The notes under the pieces are model-generated. The model worked only from the letters and a program-made list of their open reading frames with translations, ran no database searches and was not told where the DNA came from. The position numbers and the translations under genes are program-made. A stretch of 64,000 bases of DNA. It comes from Pseudomonas azotoformans (GTDB lineage Bacteria > Pseudomonadota > Gammaproteobacteria > Pseudomonadales > Pseudomonadaceae). The DNA lies in contig NZ_CP014546.1 in the NCBI RefSeq assembly GCF_001579805.1, forward strand, positions 3,658,001-3,722,000, given 5' to 3'. Positions 14,888-22,736 of the stretch are shown one piece after another. The first letter of the stretch is position 1, and every line of letters starts with the position of its first letter.

Positions 14888-17293
14888 GTGAAAAAACTTG
14901 CCGTTAACAACAATAAAATCTCCCGCTGGGCGCCGCTGGCCCTGGCGCTTGCGGTCAGTGCCGCGCTGCCTACGGCCTACGCCGCCGACGCCATTCACAT
15001 CCAGGCCCAGCCCTTGGGCGCGGCGCTGAGCCAATTGGGCCAGCAGACTTCCCTGCAAGTGTTCTTCAGCCCCGAGTTGGTCGCGGGCAAGCGGGCACCG
15101 GCGGTAGACGGCAACCTTTCCCCCGAACAAGCCCTGCGCCAATTGCTGCAAGGCAGCGGCCTGGACTACCAGATCGACGCCGGTTCCGTGACCCTGCGCC
15201 CGTTGAACAGCGGCACCGGTGAAGCCGGCTCGCCCCTGGAACTGGGCGCCACCGATATCAAGGTGGTCGGCGACTGGCTTGGCGATGCCAACGCTGAAGT
15301 GGTGCAGAACCATCCCGGCGCACGCACGGTGATCCGTCGCGAAGCCATGGTGGAGCAAGGCGCAATGAACGTCGGCGACGTACTGCGTCGCGTGCCTGGC
15401 GTGCAGGTGCAGGAATCCAACGGCACTGGCGGCAGTGATATTTCCCTCAACGTCGGCGTACGTGGCCTGACGTCGCGCCTGTCGCCACGTTCTACCGTGC
15501 TGATCGACGGCGTGCCGGCTGCGTTTGCGCCTTATGGCCAGCCGCAACTGTCGATGGCGCCGATTTCCGCCGGCAACCTGGAGAGTATCGACGTGGTGCG
15601 CGGTGCCGGTTCCGTGCGTTATGGGCCACAAAACGTCGGCGGCGTGATCAACTTCGTGACCCGTGCCATCCCCGAGAAATTCTCCGGGGAAGTCGGCACC
15701 ACCCTGCAAACCTCCGCCCACGGCGGCTGGAAGCACGTGGACAACGCCTTTATCGGCGGCACCGCCGACAATGGCATCGGCGCCGCTTTGCTGTACTCCG
15801 GGGTCAATGGCAACGGTTACCGCAACAGCAACAATTCCAACGACATCGACGACGTGATCTTCAAGACCCATTGGGCGCCGACCGATCAAGACGACTTCTC
15901 GCTGAACTTCCACTACTACGACGCCAGCGCCGACATGCCCGGCGGCCTGACCCAGAAGCAGTTCGATGCCAACCCGTACCAATCGGTGCGTGACTGGGAC
16001 AATTTCAGCGGACGCCGCAAGGACGTGTCCTTCAAGTACATCCGCCAGATCGACGACCGCACCCAGGCCGAAGTGCTGACTTACTATTCCGACAGCTTCC
16101 GCGGCAGCAACATCGCCAACCGCGACCTCAAGACGATCGGCTCCTATCCGCGTACCTACTACACCTTTGGCATCGAGCCACGGGTGTCCCATGTGTTCGA
16201 CGTAGGCCCGAGCACCCAGGAAGTCAGCCTGGGCTATCGCTACCTCAAGGAAGGCATGCATGAGCAGGCCACCAGCCTGAACCTGGTCAACAATGTGCCG
16301 ACGCCGGGTGGGCAGAGCGACGGTCACGTCTACCAGGACCGCACCGGGGGCACCGAGGCCAACGCGTTCTATATCGATAACAAGGTCGATATCGGCAAGT
16401 GGACCATCACGCCGGGCATCCGCTTCGAAGACATCCGTACTGAATGGCACGATCGCCCGGTGGTTGCCTTGAACGGCACGCGTACCCAGGAAAAACGCCG
16501 CGAAGTCCACAACAACGAACCACTGCCGGCCCTGAGCGTGATGTACCACGTCTCCGACGCCTGGAAACTGTTCGCCAACTACGAGACGTCGTTTGGCAGC
16601 CTGCAATATTTCCAACTGGGCCAGGGCGGCACCGGCGACCAGACCGCGAATGGTCTGAACCCCGAAAAGGCCAAGACCTACGAGGTGGGTACGCGCTACA
16701 ACGACAATGTGTGGGGCGGCGAGCTGACGTTCTTCTACATCGACTTCTCGGATGAGCTGCAATACGTCAGCAACGATGTGGGCTGGACCAACCTCGGTGC
16801 GACCAAGCACACCGGCATCGAAGCGTCCGCCCACTATGACCTGTCGAACCTGGACCCGCGCCTGGACGGCCTGACCGCCAATGCCGGCTTCACCTACACC
16901 AAGGCCACCTCGGAAGGCGACGTACCGTTCAAGGGCCGTGACCTGCCGCTGTACTCCCGTGAAGTGGCCACCTTGGGCCTGCGCTATGACGTCAACCGTT
17001 GGACCCACAACCTGGATGTGTACGCTCAGTCGGGCCAGCGTGCGCCAGGCACGACCAGCACCTACGTCACCCAGGGCACGGCTGACGGTCAGTACGGTGA
17101 TATCCCCGGTTATGTCTCGGTCAACGTGCGTAGTGGTTATGACTTTGGCGAACAGTTGTCCAACCTGAAGTTGGGCGTGGGCGTGAAAAACGTGTTCGAC
17201 CAGCAGCACTACACCCGTTCCAGCGACAACAATGCCGGGCTGTACCTGGGCGAGCCTCGTACGTTCTTCGTACAGGCCAGTGTCGGGTTCTGA
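14888..17293 (+). CDS. fecA: TonB-dependent receptor, FecA-type (ferric dicitrate-like)
   Basis: An 801-residue outer-membrane transducer. Signal peptide residues 1-32 (ending AYAAD), STN signalling domain about 38-110 (IHIQAQPLGAALSQLGQQT), plug about 150-270 (DVLRRVPGVQVQESNGTGG, RLSPRSTVLIDGVP, APYGQPQLSMAPIS, RYGPQNVGGVINF), then a 22-strand barrel ending in Phe. Several stretches match remembered E. coli FecA closely (GGTADNG, ALLYSGV, ADMPGGL, GVKNVFDQ), so ferric citrate is the likely ligand, though related Pseudomonas receptors take other chelates. The STN domain plus fecIR upstream indicate cell-surface signalling autoregulation. A 97-bp gap with a plausible FecI-dependent promoter separates it from fecR. 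Confidence 0.9.
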   Translation: MKKLAVNNNKISRWAPLALALAVSAALPTAYAADAIHIQAQPLGAALSQLGQQTSLQVFFSPELVAGKRAPAVDGNLSPEQALRQLLQGSGLDYQIDAGSVTLRPLNSGTGEAGSPLELGATDIKVVGDWLGDANAEVVQNHPGARTVIRREAMVEQGAMNVGDVLRRVPGVQVQESNGTGGSDISLNVGVRGLTSRLSPRSTVLIDGVPAAFAPYGQPQLSMAPISAGNLESIDVVRGAGSVRYGPQNVGGVINFVTRAIPEKFSGEVGTTLQTSAHGGWKHVDNAFIGGTADNGIGAALLYSGVNGNGYRNSNNSNDIDDVIFKTHWAPTDQDDFSLNFHYYDASADMPGGLTQKQFDANPYQSVRDWDNFSGRRKDVSFKYIRQIDDRTQAEVLTYYSDSFRGSNIANRDLKTIGSYPRTYYTFGIEPRVSHVFDVGPSTQEVSLGYRYLKEGMHEQATSLNLVNNVPTPGGQSDGHVYQDRTGGTEANAFYIDNKVDIGKWTITPGIRFEDIRTEWHDRPVVALNGTRTQEKRREVHNNEPLPALSVMYHVSDAWKLFANYETSFGSLQYFQLGQGGTGDQTANGLNPEKAKTYEVGTRYNDNVWGGELTFFYIDFSDELQYVSNDVGWTNLGATKHTGIEASAHYDLSNLDPRLDGLTANAGFTYTKATSEGDVPFKGRDLPLYSREVATLGLRYDVNRWTHNLDVYAQSGQRAPGTTSTYVTQGTADGQYGDIPGYVSVNVRSGYDFGEQLSNLKLGVGVKNVFDQQHYTRSSDNNAGLYLGEPRTFFVQASVGF

Positions 17294-17302
17294 TTGAAAT
17301 AT

Positions 17303-17332
17303 TGCCGCTCTTCCTGCTTAGGGAGAGCGGCA
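17303..17332 (+). terminator. hairpin downstream of fecA
   Basis: A 12-bp stem (TGCCGCTCTTCC with GGGAGAGCGGCA, one G-U pair) and a 6-nt loop, starting 9 bp after the fecA stop. No T-run follows, so it may be a weak terminator or an mRNA-end stabiliser. Confidence 0.5.
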
Positions 17333-17413
17333 CTGCCTGCCGATAGAGTGGCTTGTCTCTCACTCGATCAGATGTTCTTCCTACTTCGATTCTGGATACT
17401 TTCAGCGGTCTCA

Positions 17414-17442
17414 GGAACCGGTTCCCACCGTTCGGCCACACA
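17414..17442 (+). promoter_or_regulatory. hrp box (HrpL-dependent promoter) 1
   Basis: GGAACC (17414-17419), 16-bp spacer, CCACACA (17436-17442): an exact match to the GGAACC-N15/16-CCACNNA consensus for the ECF sigma factor HrpL of plant-associated Pseudomonas. It lies 75 bp before the start of the 269-residue protein. Confidence 0.82.
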
Positions 17443-17517
17443 GGATATGCCTGCCTTCGCTGGTTTCCTTGACGACTCAAGGCCAGGCACCTGAATAGAC
17501 CGAACTGGAGAACTGGA

Positions 17518-18327
17518 ATGTCGGTATCAGCATACAATCAGAGCGTTGCTCCTTCCCTCGATAACGCCTCCCTTGGAGATGCAAAACCCGCTGCCGAGCG
17601 GTCTGTCACCGGGTCAAATGTCCAGGTCACGGTAGGCGTCAATTTCACTGCGCAGTCCAATCAAGCCGGACCGATATTCGGTGGCCCGCCGCCGCGGCCG
17701 TTGCCCGGAAACCTGCGTCCGAATCCTGGCCCGCCGCCGCGTCCGACGCCGACGTTGCCGGACTCTTATTACTCGAAACAGAGCAACGAACAACTGGCGC
17801 AGGGCATCTTGAATAATTATGACGCGTTCAAGGGGCGCTGGCCCTCGCGTTACGTCACGCAACAGAGCCTGCAGCAAACAGCTAATCAACCATTGACCGA
17901 CAACCCTTACAAGGACCCGAATATTCGATTGGCGAACGAAGTGCTGAAGCGTCCAGGGTTGCTGCAATCCCTTGATCGCAATGGCAGTACCGGTGCAGTG
18001 GATGGCCGTCTGACCAAGGGCGATATCACCAGCTTCGTTCGTTCGGACAATCCGCTGAAACTGAGTGACGACAAGCAAATCGTCCAAGACGTGCTGAATA
18101 ATTTCAATGCGTTGAAGGGGGGATACTTCAGCAGCACGATAAAACTCAGGGATCTTAATGCGCGTGCGATTCAACCGTTGACCGGCAATCCGTACAACGA
18201 CCATCTCACCCAGCTTTCGCGGGAGGTCATGACGCGTTCCGATCTGAGGTCAGCGATGGACAACATTTACAGCTGGCAACGCGATGGCAAGATTTCTCGC
18301 CAGGAGTTGTACACATTGCTTGGTTAG
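17518..18327 (+). CDS. putative HrpL-regulated type III secretion substrate with tandem helical repeats
   Basis: A 269-residue protein with no signal peptide or membrane segment. Residues 1-85 are a disordered Ser/Asn/Gln/Pro-rich region, typical of type III export leaders and containing PPPRPLPGN and PPPRPTPTL. Two related repeats follow: about 88-160 (LAQGILNNYDAFKG..., QPLTDNPYKD, LANEVLKRPGLLQSLD) and about 183-260 (IVQDVLNNFNALKG..., QPLTGNPYND, LSREVMTRSDLRSAMD), each ending in an acidic DG[KR][LI] loop resembling an EF hand. An hrp box lies upstream and a GGAG site at 17507. Effector or helper (harpin/HrpK-like) is inference; I do not recognise a named family. Confidence 0.65.
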   Translation: MSVSAYNQSVAPSLDNASLGDAKPAAERSVTGSNVQVTVGVNFTAQSNQAGPIFGGPPPRPLPGNLRPNPGPPPRPTPTLPDSYYSKQSNEQLAQGILNNYDAFKGRWPSRYVTQQSLQQTANQPLTDNPYKDPNIRLANEVLKRPGLLQSLDRNGSTGAVDGRLTKGDITSFVRSDNPLKLSDDKQIVQDVLNNFNALKGGYFSSTIKLRDLNARAIQPLTGNPYNDHLTQLSREVMTRSDLRSAMDNIYSWQRDGKISRQELYTLLG

Positions 18328-18403
18328 GGCCTGGGCCCCCTGCTGCGCATGACGCGGCAGGGGAGGCAAACATTTGGCGCAGCCAGTTACACCCTAAGCA
18401 TGC

Positions 18404-18431
18404 GGAACTGTTTGCGAAGATCTACCACAAA
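18404..18431 (+). promoter_or_regulatory. hrp box (HrpL-dependent promoter) 2
   Basis: GGAACT (18404-18409), 15-bp spacer, CCACAAA (18425-18431): one transition from the strict consensus in the first half-site, and within known GGAACY variants. It lies 63 bp before the 82-residue gene. Confidence 0.72.
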
Positions 18432-18494
18432 GACAATATCCACCGGCCATTGAATGCCGATGGGGGCCTTCATCTACCGGATTAGGTCTGGACC

Positions 18495-18743
18495 ATGAAC
18501 TCGACATCATTTGATTCCCGTCACTCTCCGTATACCGCATCAACCGTGACTGCACTATCGCATGAGGCGCAAAACTCAAGAAAACCTCAAGAGCTGAACC
18601 TCACATCCTCACCCAGGTTCAGCTTCAAGGCGCCCACCGCCGAGGATTTTGACAAAGGTTCTCGTTTGTTTACGGAGCAGTCGGCGCCCAACCCTGTGTT
18701 TTCAATGTTAGCGAACCTTTGGAGTAAGGTGTCCCGGCGCTAG
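18495..18743 (+). CDS. small HrpL-regulated protein, possible type III helper/substrate
   Basis: An 82-residue protein, Ser/Thr/Asn/Gln-rich in the first 45 residues (11 Ser) and with a short amphipathic C-terminal helix (NPVFSMLANLWSKVSRR). The middle APTAEDFDKGSRLF looks like the segment of small type III structural subunits, but the match is too short to assign. Its own hrp box supports it as a real gene despite a weak ribosome-binding site. No homologue is recognised. Confidence 0.5.
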   Translation: MNSTSFDSRHSPYTASTVTALSHEAQNSRKPQELNLTSSPRFSFKAPTAEDFDKGSRLFTEQSAPNPVFSMLANLWSKVSRR

Positions 18744-18857
18744 TTTTCACCGTGTCACACAGCAGGATTTTCCAGAGCATGGATGCACGGCAGGGCAGAT
18801 GGTTACAAGCGCTTAAGATTCCGAGGGGTATATCCAGTGTTTTGGACGACCTTCTTC

Positions 18858-18885
18858 GGAACCGTTGTTTTCTCAGGACCACTCA
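18858..18885 (+). promoter_or_regulatory. hrp box (HrpL-dependent promoter) 3
   Basis: GGAACC (18858-18863), 15-bp spacer, CCACTCA (18879-18885): an exact consensus match. It lies 93 bp before the 305-residue gene. Confidence 0.82.
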
Positions 18886-18978
18886 ATCGCTGCTTGTGCC
18901 ATCTTGATTTCGAGGCCCTTTCGAGGATCAGGCAATCAAGGCCCAGGCTACGAAATCTAGATAGGGTGGAGGTGAGTC

Positions 18979-19896
18979 ATGATTGGTAGTGTCAATAATC
19001 TGAGCTATACGCAAGCAGCTGGGTCCAACACACCTGAGCCAACGGGGAGTGGTCAGTCTCGCTTTGAGGTCGATGCCCGTGCACTGGGTAGGCCGCTGCC
19101 GGCCACGCAGCCAATCAACCCCCGTTTCGCGAACGGCGCCGACCGGCACTTCGACGGCCAGAACCTGTATGGAGGCATGACGAAAGTTGGCAACCCCTTC
19201 GTCAGCTCGGACGACCATCTGCTGGCGACCGACTTGAAAAACAACCTGTCATTGCTGGACGCTTTCAAGAAGGATGGCCGACTGACCCAAGGTTCATTGC
19301 AGGAAATCGCCAAAGAAGAACCCAGCAGTAGCAAAGTATCTGAGCGCACCATCATGTTGGTGCGAGAGATACTCAACCGTCCTCGATTGAACGATGCGAT
19401 CACCGCGAGGGGTGGTGAAATCACGCATGACAGCTTGACTAAGGCTGGCGACTCGCAGATTGGCAATACCAACCCCAATACGCAGAGCGCGGACCCGTTC
19501 CATGCGAAAACCGATGCTCAGGTTGTCCAGGCGTTCAAGGGCATGTTTGATGACTGGCGGGACAAATCGGAAGACCGCACGTTCTTTTTCGGTACACAAA
19601 GACATCGGTACGTGAATAAAGACACGATTATTGAAATCGCCAAGGACCCCAATCAAATAGGCAACAACGGTGAACCTCTGCGGGATGTGCGCACCGGGTT
19701 TCCTTTGAAAAAGTACAGCGAGCAACAGGTGTACCTGGCCAAGAACCTGATGGAGAGGCCGGGTTTGATGGCCTCTCTGGACAGTTACAAAGCCAATGGT
19801 TACAGCCCTTTCGGAAGCCTGAATGACGATGGCTGGCTGAAGAACTACAGCATTGATCGCTGGCTTGAAAACGACAAAGAAGAGAAGGGGAAGTAG
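18979..19896 (+). CDS. putative HrpL-regulated type III secretion substrate, repeat family
   Basis: A 305-residue soluble protein without a Sec signal. The first 75 residues are low-complexity (Ser, Asn, Gln, Pro, Gly). Two copies of a helical module follow, at about 77-155 (DDHLLATDLKNNLSLLDAF, VREILNRPRLNDAIT, GGEITHDSL) and about 178-300 (DAQVVQAFKGMFDDW, LAKNLMERPGLMASLD, DGWLKNYSIDRWL). The pattern is that of the 269-residue neighbour, so the two are paralogues. The second repeat carries an insertion of about 30 residues. It has its own hrp box. Function is not recognised; translocated effector or apoplastic helper is inferred from regulation only. Confidence 0.65.
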   Translation: MIGSVNNLSYTQAAGSNTPEPTGSGQSRFEVDARALGRPLPATQPINPRFANGADRHFDGQNLYGGMTKVGNPFVSSDDHLLATDLKNNLSLLDAFKKDGRLTQGSLQEIAKEEPSSSKVSERTIMLVREILNRPRLNDAITARGGEITHDSLTKAGDSQIGNTNPNTQSADPFHAKTDAQVVQAFKGMFDDWRDKSEDRTFFFGTQRHRYVNKDTIIEIAKDPNQIGNNGEPLRDVRTGFPLKKYSEQQVYLAKNLMERPGLMASLDSYKANGYSPFGSLNDDGWLKNYSIDRWLENDKEEKGK

Positions 19897-19954
19897 TCTA
19901 CGCAAGCCCGCATGAGCCGCTTGAAGGACACAATCTGCTCATGCCGCTTGGTGT

Positions 19955-21106
19955 TCATACGCGCAGTATCTTTCCGCTGATTGCCACCGCCGCCAGCAGC
20001 ACACCGATCAACAGGAACGCGGTCGCCAGGCTGCTGCCATGGGCGATGAACCCGATCACGGCCGGTCCAGCCAATATCCCCGCATAGCCCAGGGTGGTGA
20101 TGGCCGGCACGGCGATATGTTCTGGCATGACCTTCTGCTTGCCGACAGCGGTATAGAGCACCGGCACGATGTTGGAGCAACCGGCGCCTATCAATGCATA
20201 ACCCAGCAGGGCCATTTCCCAGGCCGGTGACAAGGTGGCGAGGAATGTGCCGGCGGCCGCCAGCGCGCCGCCGGCCACAATCACCCGGGTAGCGCCCAGC
20301 CGACGCACGATGGCATCTCCGGTCAATCGACCCGCAGTCATGGTCAAGGCAAAGGCCGCGTAACCCAGTCCCGCATAGGCTTCGTCCAAGCCGCGTTCGG
20401 CACTGAGGAACACCGCGCTCCAGTCGAGTACCGCACCTTCGGCCAGGAACACGATAAAACACAGGCAACCGATGAACAGCACCACGCCGTGGGGCACGGC
20501 AAACGCCGGGCCCGAACTCTCGCTGCCGTAGGGCAGCAGGTGCGGCGCGGCCTTGAGCAGTGCCGCCAGCGTGATGACGATCACCACCAGGGTCGCTTGC
20601 AGTGGCGAAAGTCCTAGTCCCAGTAACGCTGAAACGCCCGCTGCACCGACAATCCCACCCAGGCTGAACAGCCCGTGAAAGCCTGACATCATGGTCTTGC
20701 CGCTGGCCCGCTCGACGATCACCGCCTGTAGGTTGACTGTGGAATCTACCGTTCCCAGGCCGGCGCCAAACAGAAACAACCCTGCCATCAATAACGGAAT
20801 AGAACTGACCGTCGCCAGCATCGGCAATGCCAGGCAGATCATGATCGTCCCGGCGCTGAGCACGCGTCGGCAGCCAAAACGTGAGGCCAACGCACCGGCG
20901 GCAGGCATGGCGATGATCGAACCGACGCCCAGGCACAACAGCAGCAGGCCAAGAGTGCCTTCGCTCAAATCGGCACGGGCCTTGGCATAGGGCACCAGCG
21001 GCGCCCAGGCTGCGATGCCGAAGCCGGCAATGAAGAAAGCGATACGGGTCGACATTTGCTCCAGCCGCCCGGGAACCACGGGCGCTGAGGTGGGGATGGC
21101 AGTCAT
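19955..21106 (-). CDS. MFS transporter
   Basis: A 383-residue membrane protein with about twelve hydrophobic segments. The loop ASRFGCRRVLSAG between segments 2 and 3 fits the major-facilitator motif A, and GLGTVDSTVNLQAVIVERA and SGFHGLFSLGGIVGA recall the fucose-permease-like/YbjJ subgroup. The start is the ATG at 21106 (MTAIPTSAP), preceded by AAGGA; an in-frame extension to 21259 would add a Cys/His-rich tail foreign to the family. The substrate is not assigned. It is convergent with the type III substrate gene, 58 bp apart. Confidence 0.87.
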   Translation of the reverse strand: MTAIPTSAPVVPGRLEQMSTRIAFFIAGFGIAAWAPLVPYAKARADLSEGTLGLLLLCLGVGSIIAMPAAGALASRFGCRRVLSAGTIMICLALPMLATVSSIPLLMAGLFLFGAGLGTVDSTVNLQAVIVERASGKTMMSGFHGLFSLGGIVGAAGVSALLGLGLSPLQATLVVIVITLAALLKAAPHLLPYGSESSGPAFAVPHGVVLFIGCLCFIVFLAEGAVLDWSAVFLSAERGLDEAYAGLGYAAFALTMTAGRLTGDAIVRRLGATRVIVAGGALAAAGTFLATLSPAWEMALLGYALIGAGCSNIVPVLYTAVGKQKVMPEHIAVPAITTLGYAGILAGPAVIGFIAHGSSLATAFLLIGVLLAAVAISGKILRV

Positions 21107-21278
21107 GAAAAATCCTTGGTTTTGCGTTCTACGAACGATGTCCGGCGTGACATCCTTGCACATCAGGCCATGGGGCGCGAGCCGCGTTCCCTTGAGATGG
21201 CGATGGTCATGAATTTTATTTTTACACATCTGGAACGTCACGACGGTTCGTCGCCACACAAGCAGTATCGAGTGCGTA

Positions 21279-21366
21279 GGAGACGGTCTGGAAGGTGCGT
21301 AATCCCTGTGGGGGCTTTTGAACCCCTGGGTTCTTGCGGTGGATTACCACCTTCCAGGCCGCCTCC
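21279..21366. repeat. long imperfect inverted repeat upstream of the DapF-like gene
   Basis: The region 21107-21430 has no gene apart from divergent promoter space. Its main feature is two arms, 21279-21305 (27 nt) and 21341-21366 (26 nt), that pair along nearly their whole length; the inner GGTGCGTAATCC/GGATTACCACC part has one bulge and the outer part two non-Watson-Crick positions. The 35-nt loop has its own GGGG/CCCC and AACCC/GGGTT pairings. It could be an RNA leader, a palindromic genomic repeat, or a binding region. Confidence 0.6.
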
Positions 21367-21430
21367 CGCTGTAGGTCGCTTCTGTAATACGCTGTTGTCT
21401 CAATATTCAGGCAACGACAAGGACCCACCG

Positions 21431-21460
21431 ATGAAGAACTTCAGGCGCACAGCGGCATGA
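21431..21460 (+). CDS. nine-residue leader ORF coupled to the DapF-like gene
   Basis: ATG at 21431 preceded by AAGGA with about 7-nt spacing, encoding MKNFRRTAA and stopping at TGA inside the ATGA that starts the DapF-like gene. The downstream ATG has no ribosome-binding site of its own, so translational coupling through this mini-ORF is plausible. Confidence 0.35.
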   Translation: MKNFRRTAA

Positions 21461-22431
21461 CCCTTTTCTACGACGCCCGCGGCAACATCTACGGTGTGGT
21501 CAGCCCGACCTCATTGAGAAACATGGGCATTGATGTGCCCGAGAACGCTGCACAGGCCGCGTACACTCGCAACGACTGGACCTCGTCGGCCATCGCGTCC
21601 GAATGCGAGTGGGGCTCAATGCCAAGTCCGGCCGGTGCCAAGGCCCATCGCTGTGATGGCTTGCTGGTCGGGCCGTTCCAGGCCGAGCCGCCATTTGACC
21701 TGCTGATCGTCAACACCGACGGTTCCCTGGCCGAGCGTAGTGGCAACGGCCTGACGATTTTCGCCCAGGCACTCACCGACCAGGCCCTGATGAGTGGGGC
21801 CTGTGAGTTGCGGGTGCACCACGACAAATCGGACGCGGTCTCACCTGTGTCGACTTGGGTTGAACCGGCAGTCCGTGAACAGGTTTCAGGGTTCTGGCTT
21901 GAGTTGGGAGCACCCGCTTTCGGGGCTGCGGCAGTGGGGGCGCAGGCGGATGTGAATGACACTGAACGGGGCCATGTGAGCGAGTTGGCGGCGATCAACC
22001 CTCAGTGGGCAACCAGCCAATTCGTGCGGGTGGGCAACCCCCATTGTGTGACGCTGGTCGAGCGGGTATCTGCATTGCCGGATAACGCACAGATGCAGCA
22101 GCCAGCCCTGTTCGAGCCCTTGAAGAACATTGCGTTTGCGCCCCCGGCGGGTGGTGGTCGGCCTTGTGCGGCAGGCGTCAACTTGCAATGGGCGGCACGC
22201 CAGCCCGGCAATCGAGTCATCGCGCGGGTCTTCGAGCGAGGAGAGGGACCCACCGCGTCTTCCGGAACCAGCGCCAGTGCGGTGGCTTGTGCGGCGTGGC
22301 GGGCGGGCTGGGTCGAGAGTGGCGAGGTAGCAGTGGTGATGCCTGGTGGCATTGCGCCGGTTCGCTTGCACACTGAGGGCGAGACGGTACTGAACGTCAG
22401 TCTGTTCGGGGCCGCAGAGCCGCAACCGTGA
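21457..22431 (+). CDS. diaminopimelate-epimerase-like protein lacking both catalytic cysteines
   Basis: A 324-residue protein with the DapF double-domain fold: FDLLIVNTDGSLAERSGNGLTIFA (residues about 80-103), RVGNPHCVTLVE, and the C-terminal FERGEGPTASSGTSASAVACAAW. In true DapF the two motifs read CGNGAR and ACGTGAC, and the cysteines are the acid/base pair. Here both are Ser (SGNG and SSGTSAS). LL/meso-DAP epimerisation by the usual mechanism is therefore unlikely. Cys-to-Ser/Thr changes occur in the related proline-racemase superfamily, where they go with dehydratase or altered epimerase activity. Genes around it (MFS transporter, T6SS module) give no pathway hint. Confidence 0.8.
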   Translation: MTLFYDARGNIYGVVSPTSLRNMGIDVPENAAQAAYTRNDWTSSAIASECEWGSMPSPAGAKAHRCDGLLVGPFQAEPPFDLLIVNTDGSLAERSGNGLTIFAQALTDQALMSGACELRVHHDKSDAVSPVSTWVEPAVREQVSGFWLELGAPAFGAAAVGAQADVNDTERGHVSELAAINPQWATSQFVRVGNPHCVTLVERVSALPDNAQMQQPALFEPLKNIAFAPPAGGGRPCAAGVNLQWAARQPGNRVIARVFERGEGPTASSGTSASAVACAAWRAGWVESGEVAVVMPGGIAPVRLHTEGETVLNVSLFGAAEPQP

Positions 22432-22736
22432 AGTTGTTTAACGGCTGATGCTGTGATTCGGTGTCGGCTGTTTCTTTATCGGTTAGTCATGTTGATGAAT
22501 TGCGGTGTAGGGCGTTTCTTGTTCATAAACAGTGTTACATGGGTTTGTTTTATTATCTTGTAAAAGACACTTCTAACTTCGTCGTACGAAACTTCTGTTT
22601 TATTTTGGAATGGCCGATTTTTGCCCGGAATGGCTAAGCTTTGAGATATTCAAGCGTTTGCTCTTGCTGACTGATTCGATGTCCAGCAAGGGGAAGTATC
22701 TCAGGGTTTTCATTCATTAACGGCGGGTGCCCACGG
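22432..22736. other. AT-rich intergenic region before vgrG
   Basis: About 300 bases clearly richer in A/T than the flanks, with T-runs and no convincing gene. It probably holds the vgrG promoter; no operator or sigma-54 site with correct spacing could be confirmed. The vgrG ATG at 22737 has only a weak ribosome-binding site. Confidence 0.5.

Noticed and set aside
14846..17209. Open frame of 787 codons on the minus strand, opposite fecA
   Set aside because: It mirrors the high-GC codon pattern of fecA, has no family wording, and fecA itself is certain.
19896..19955. Terminator between the convergent effector and MFS genes
   Set aside because: A GCATGAGC/GCTCATGC pairing exists but the loop is about 19 nt and no T-run follows.
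22608..22640. Possible sigma-54 promoter (TGGCC...TTTTTGCC) before vgrG
   Set aside because: The GG to GC distance is 9, not 10 bases, and the flanking bases do not fit.
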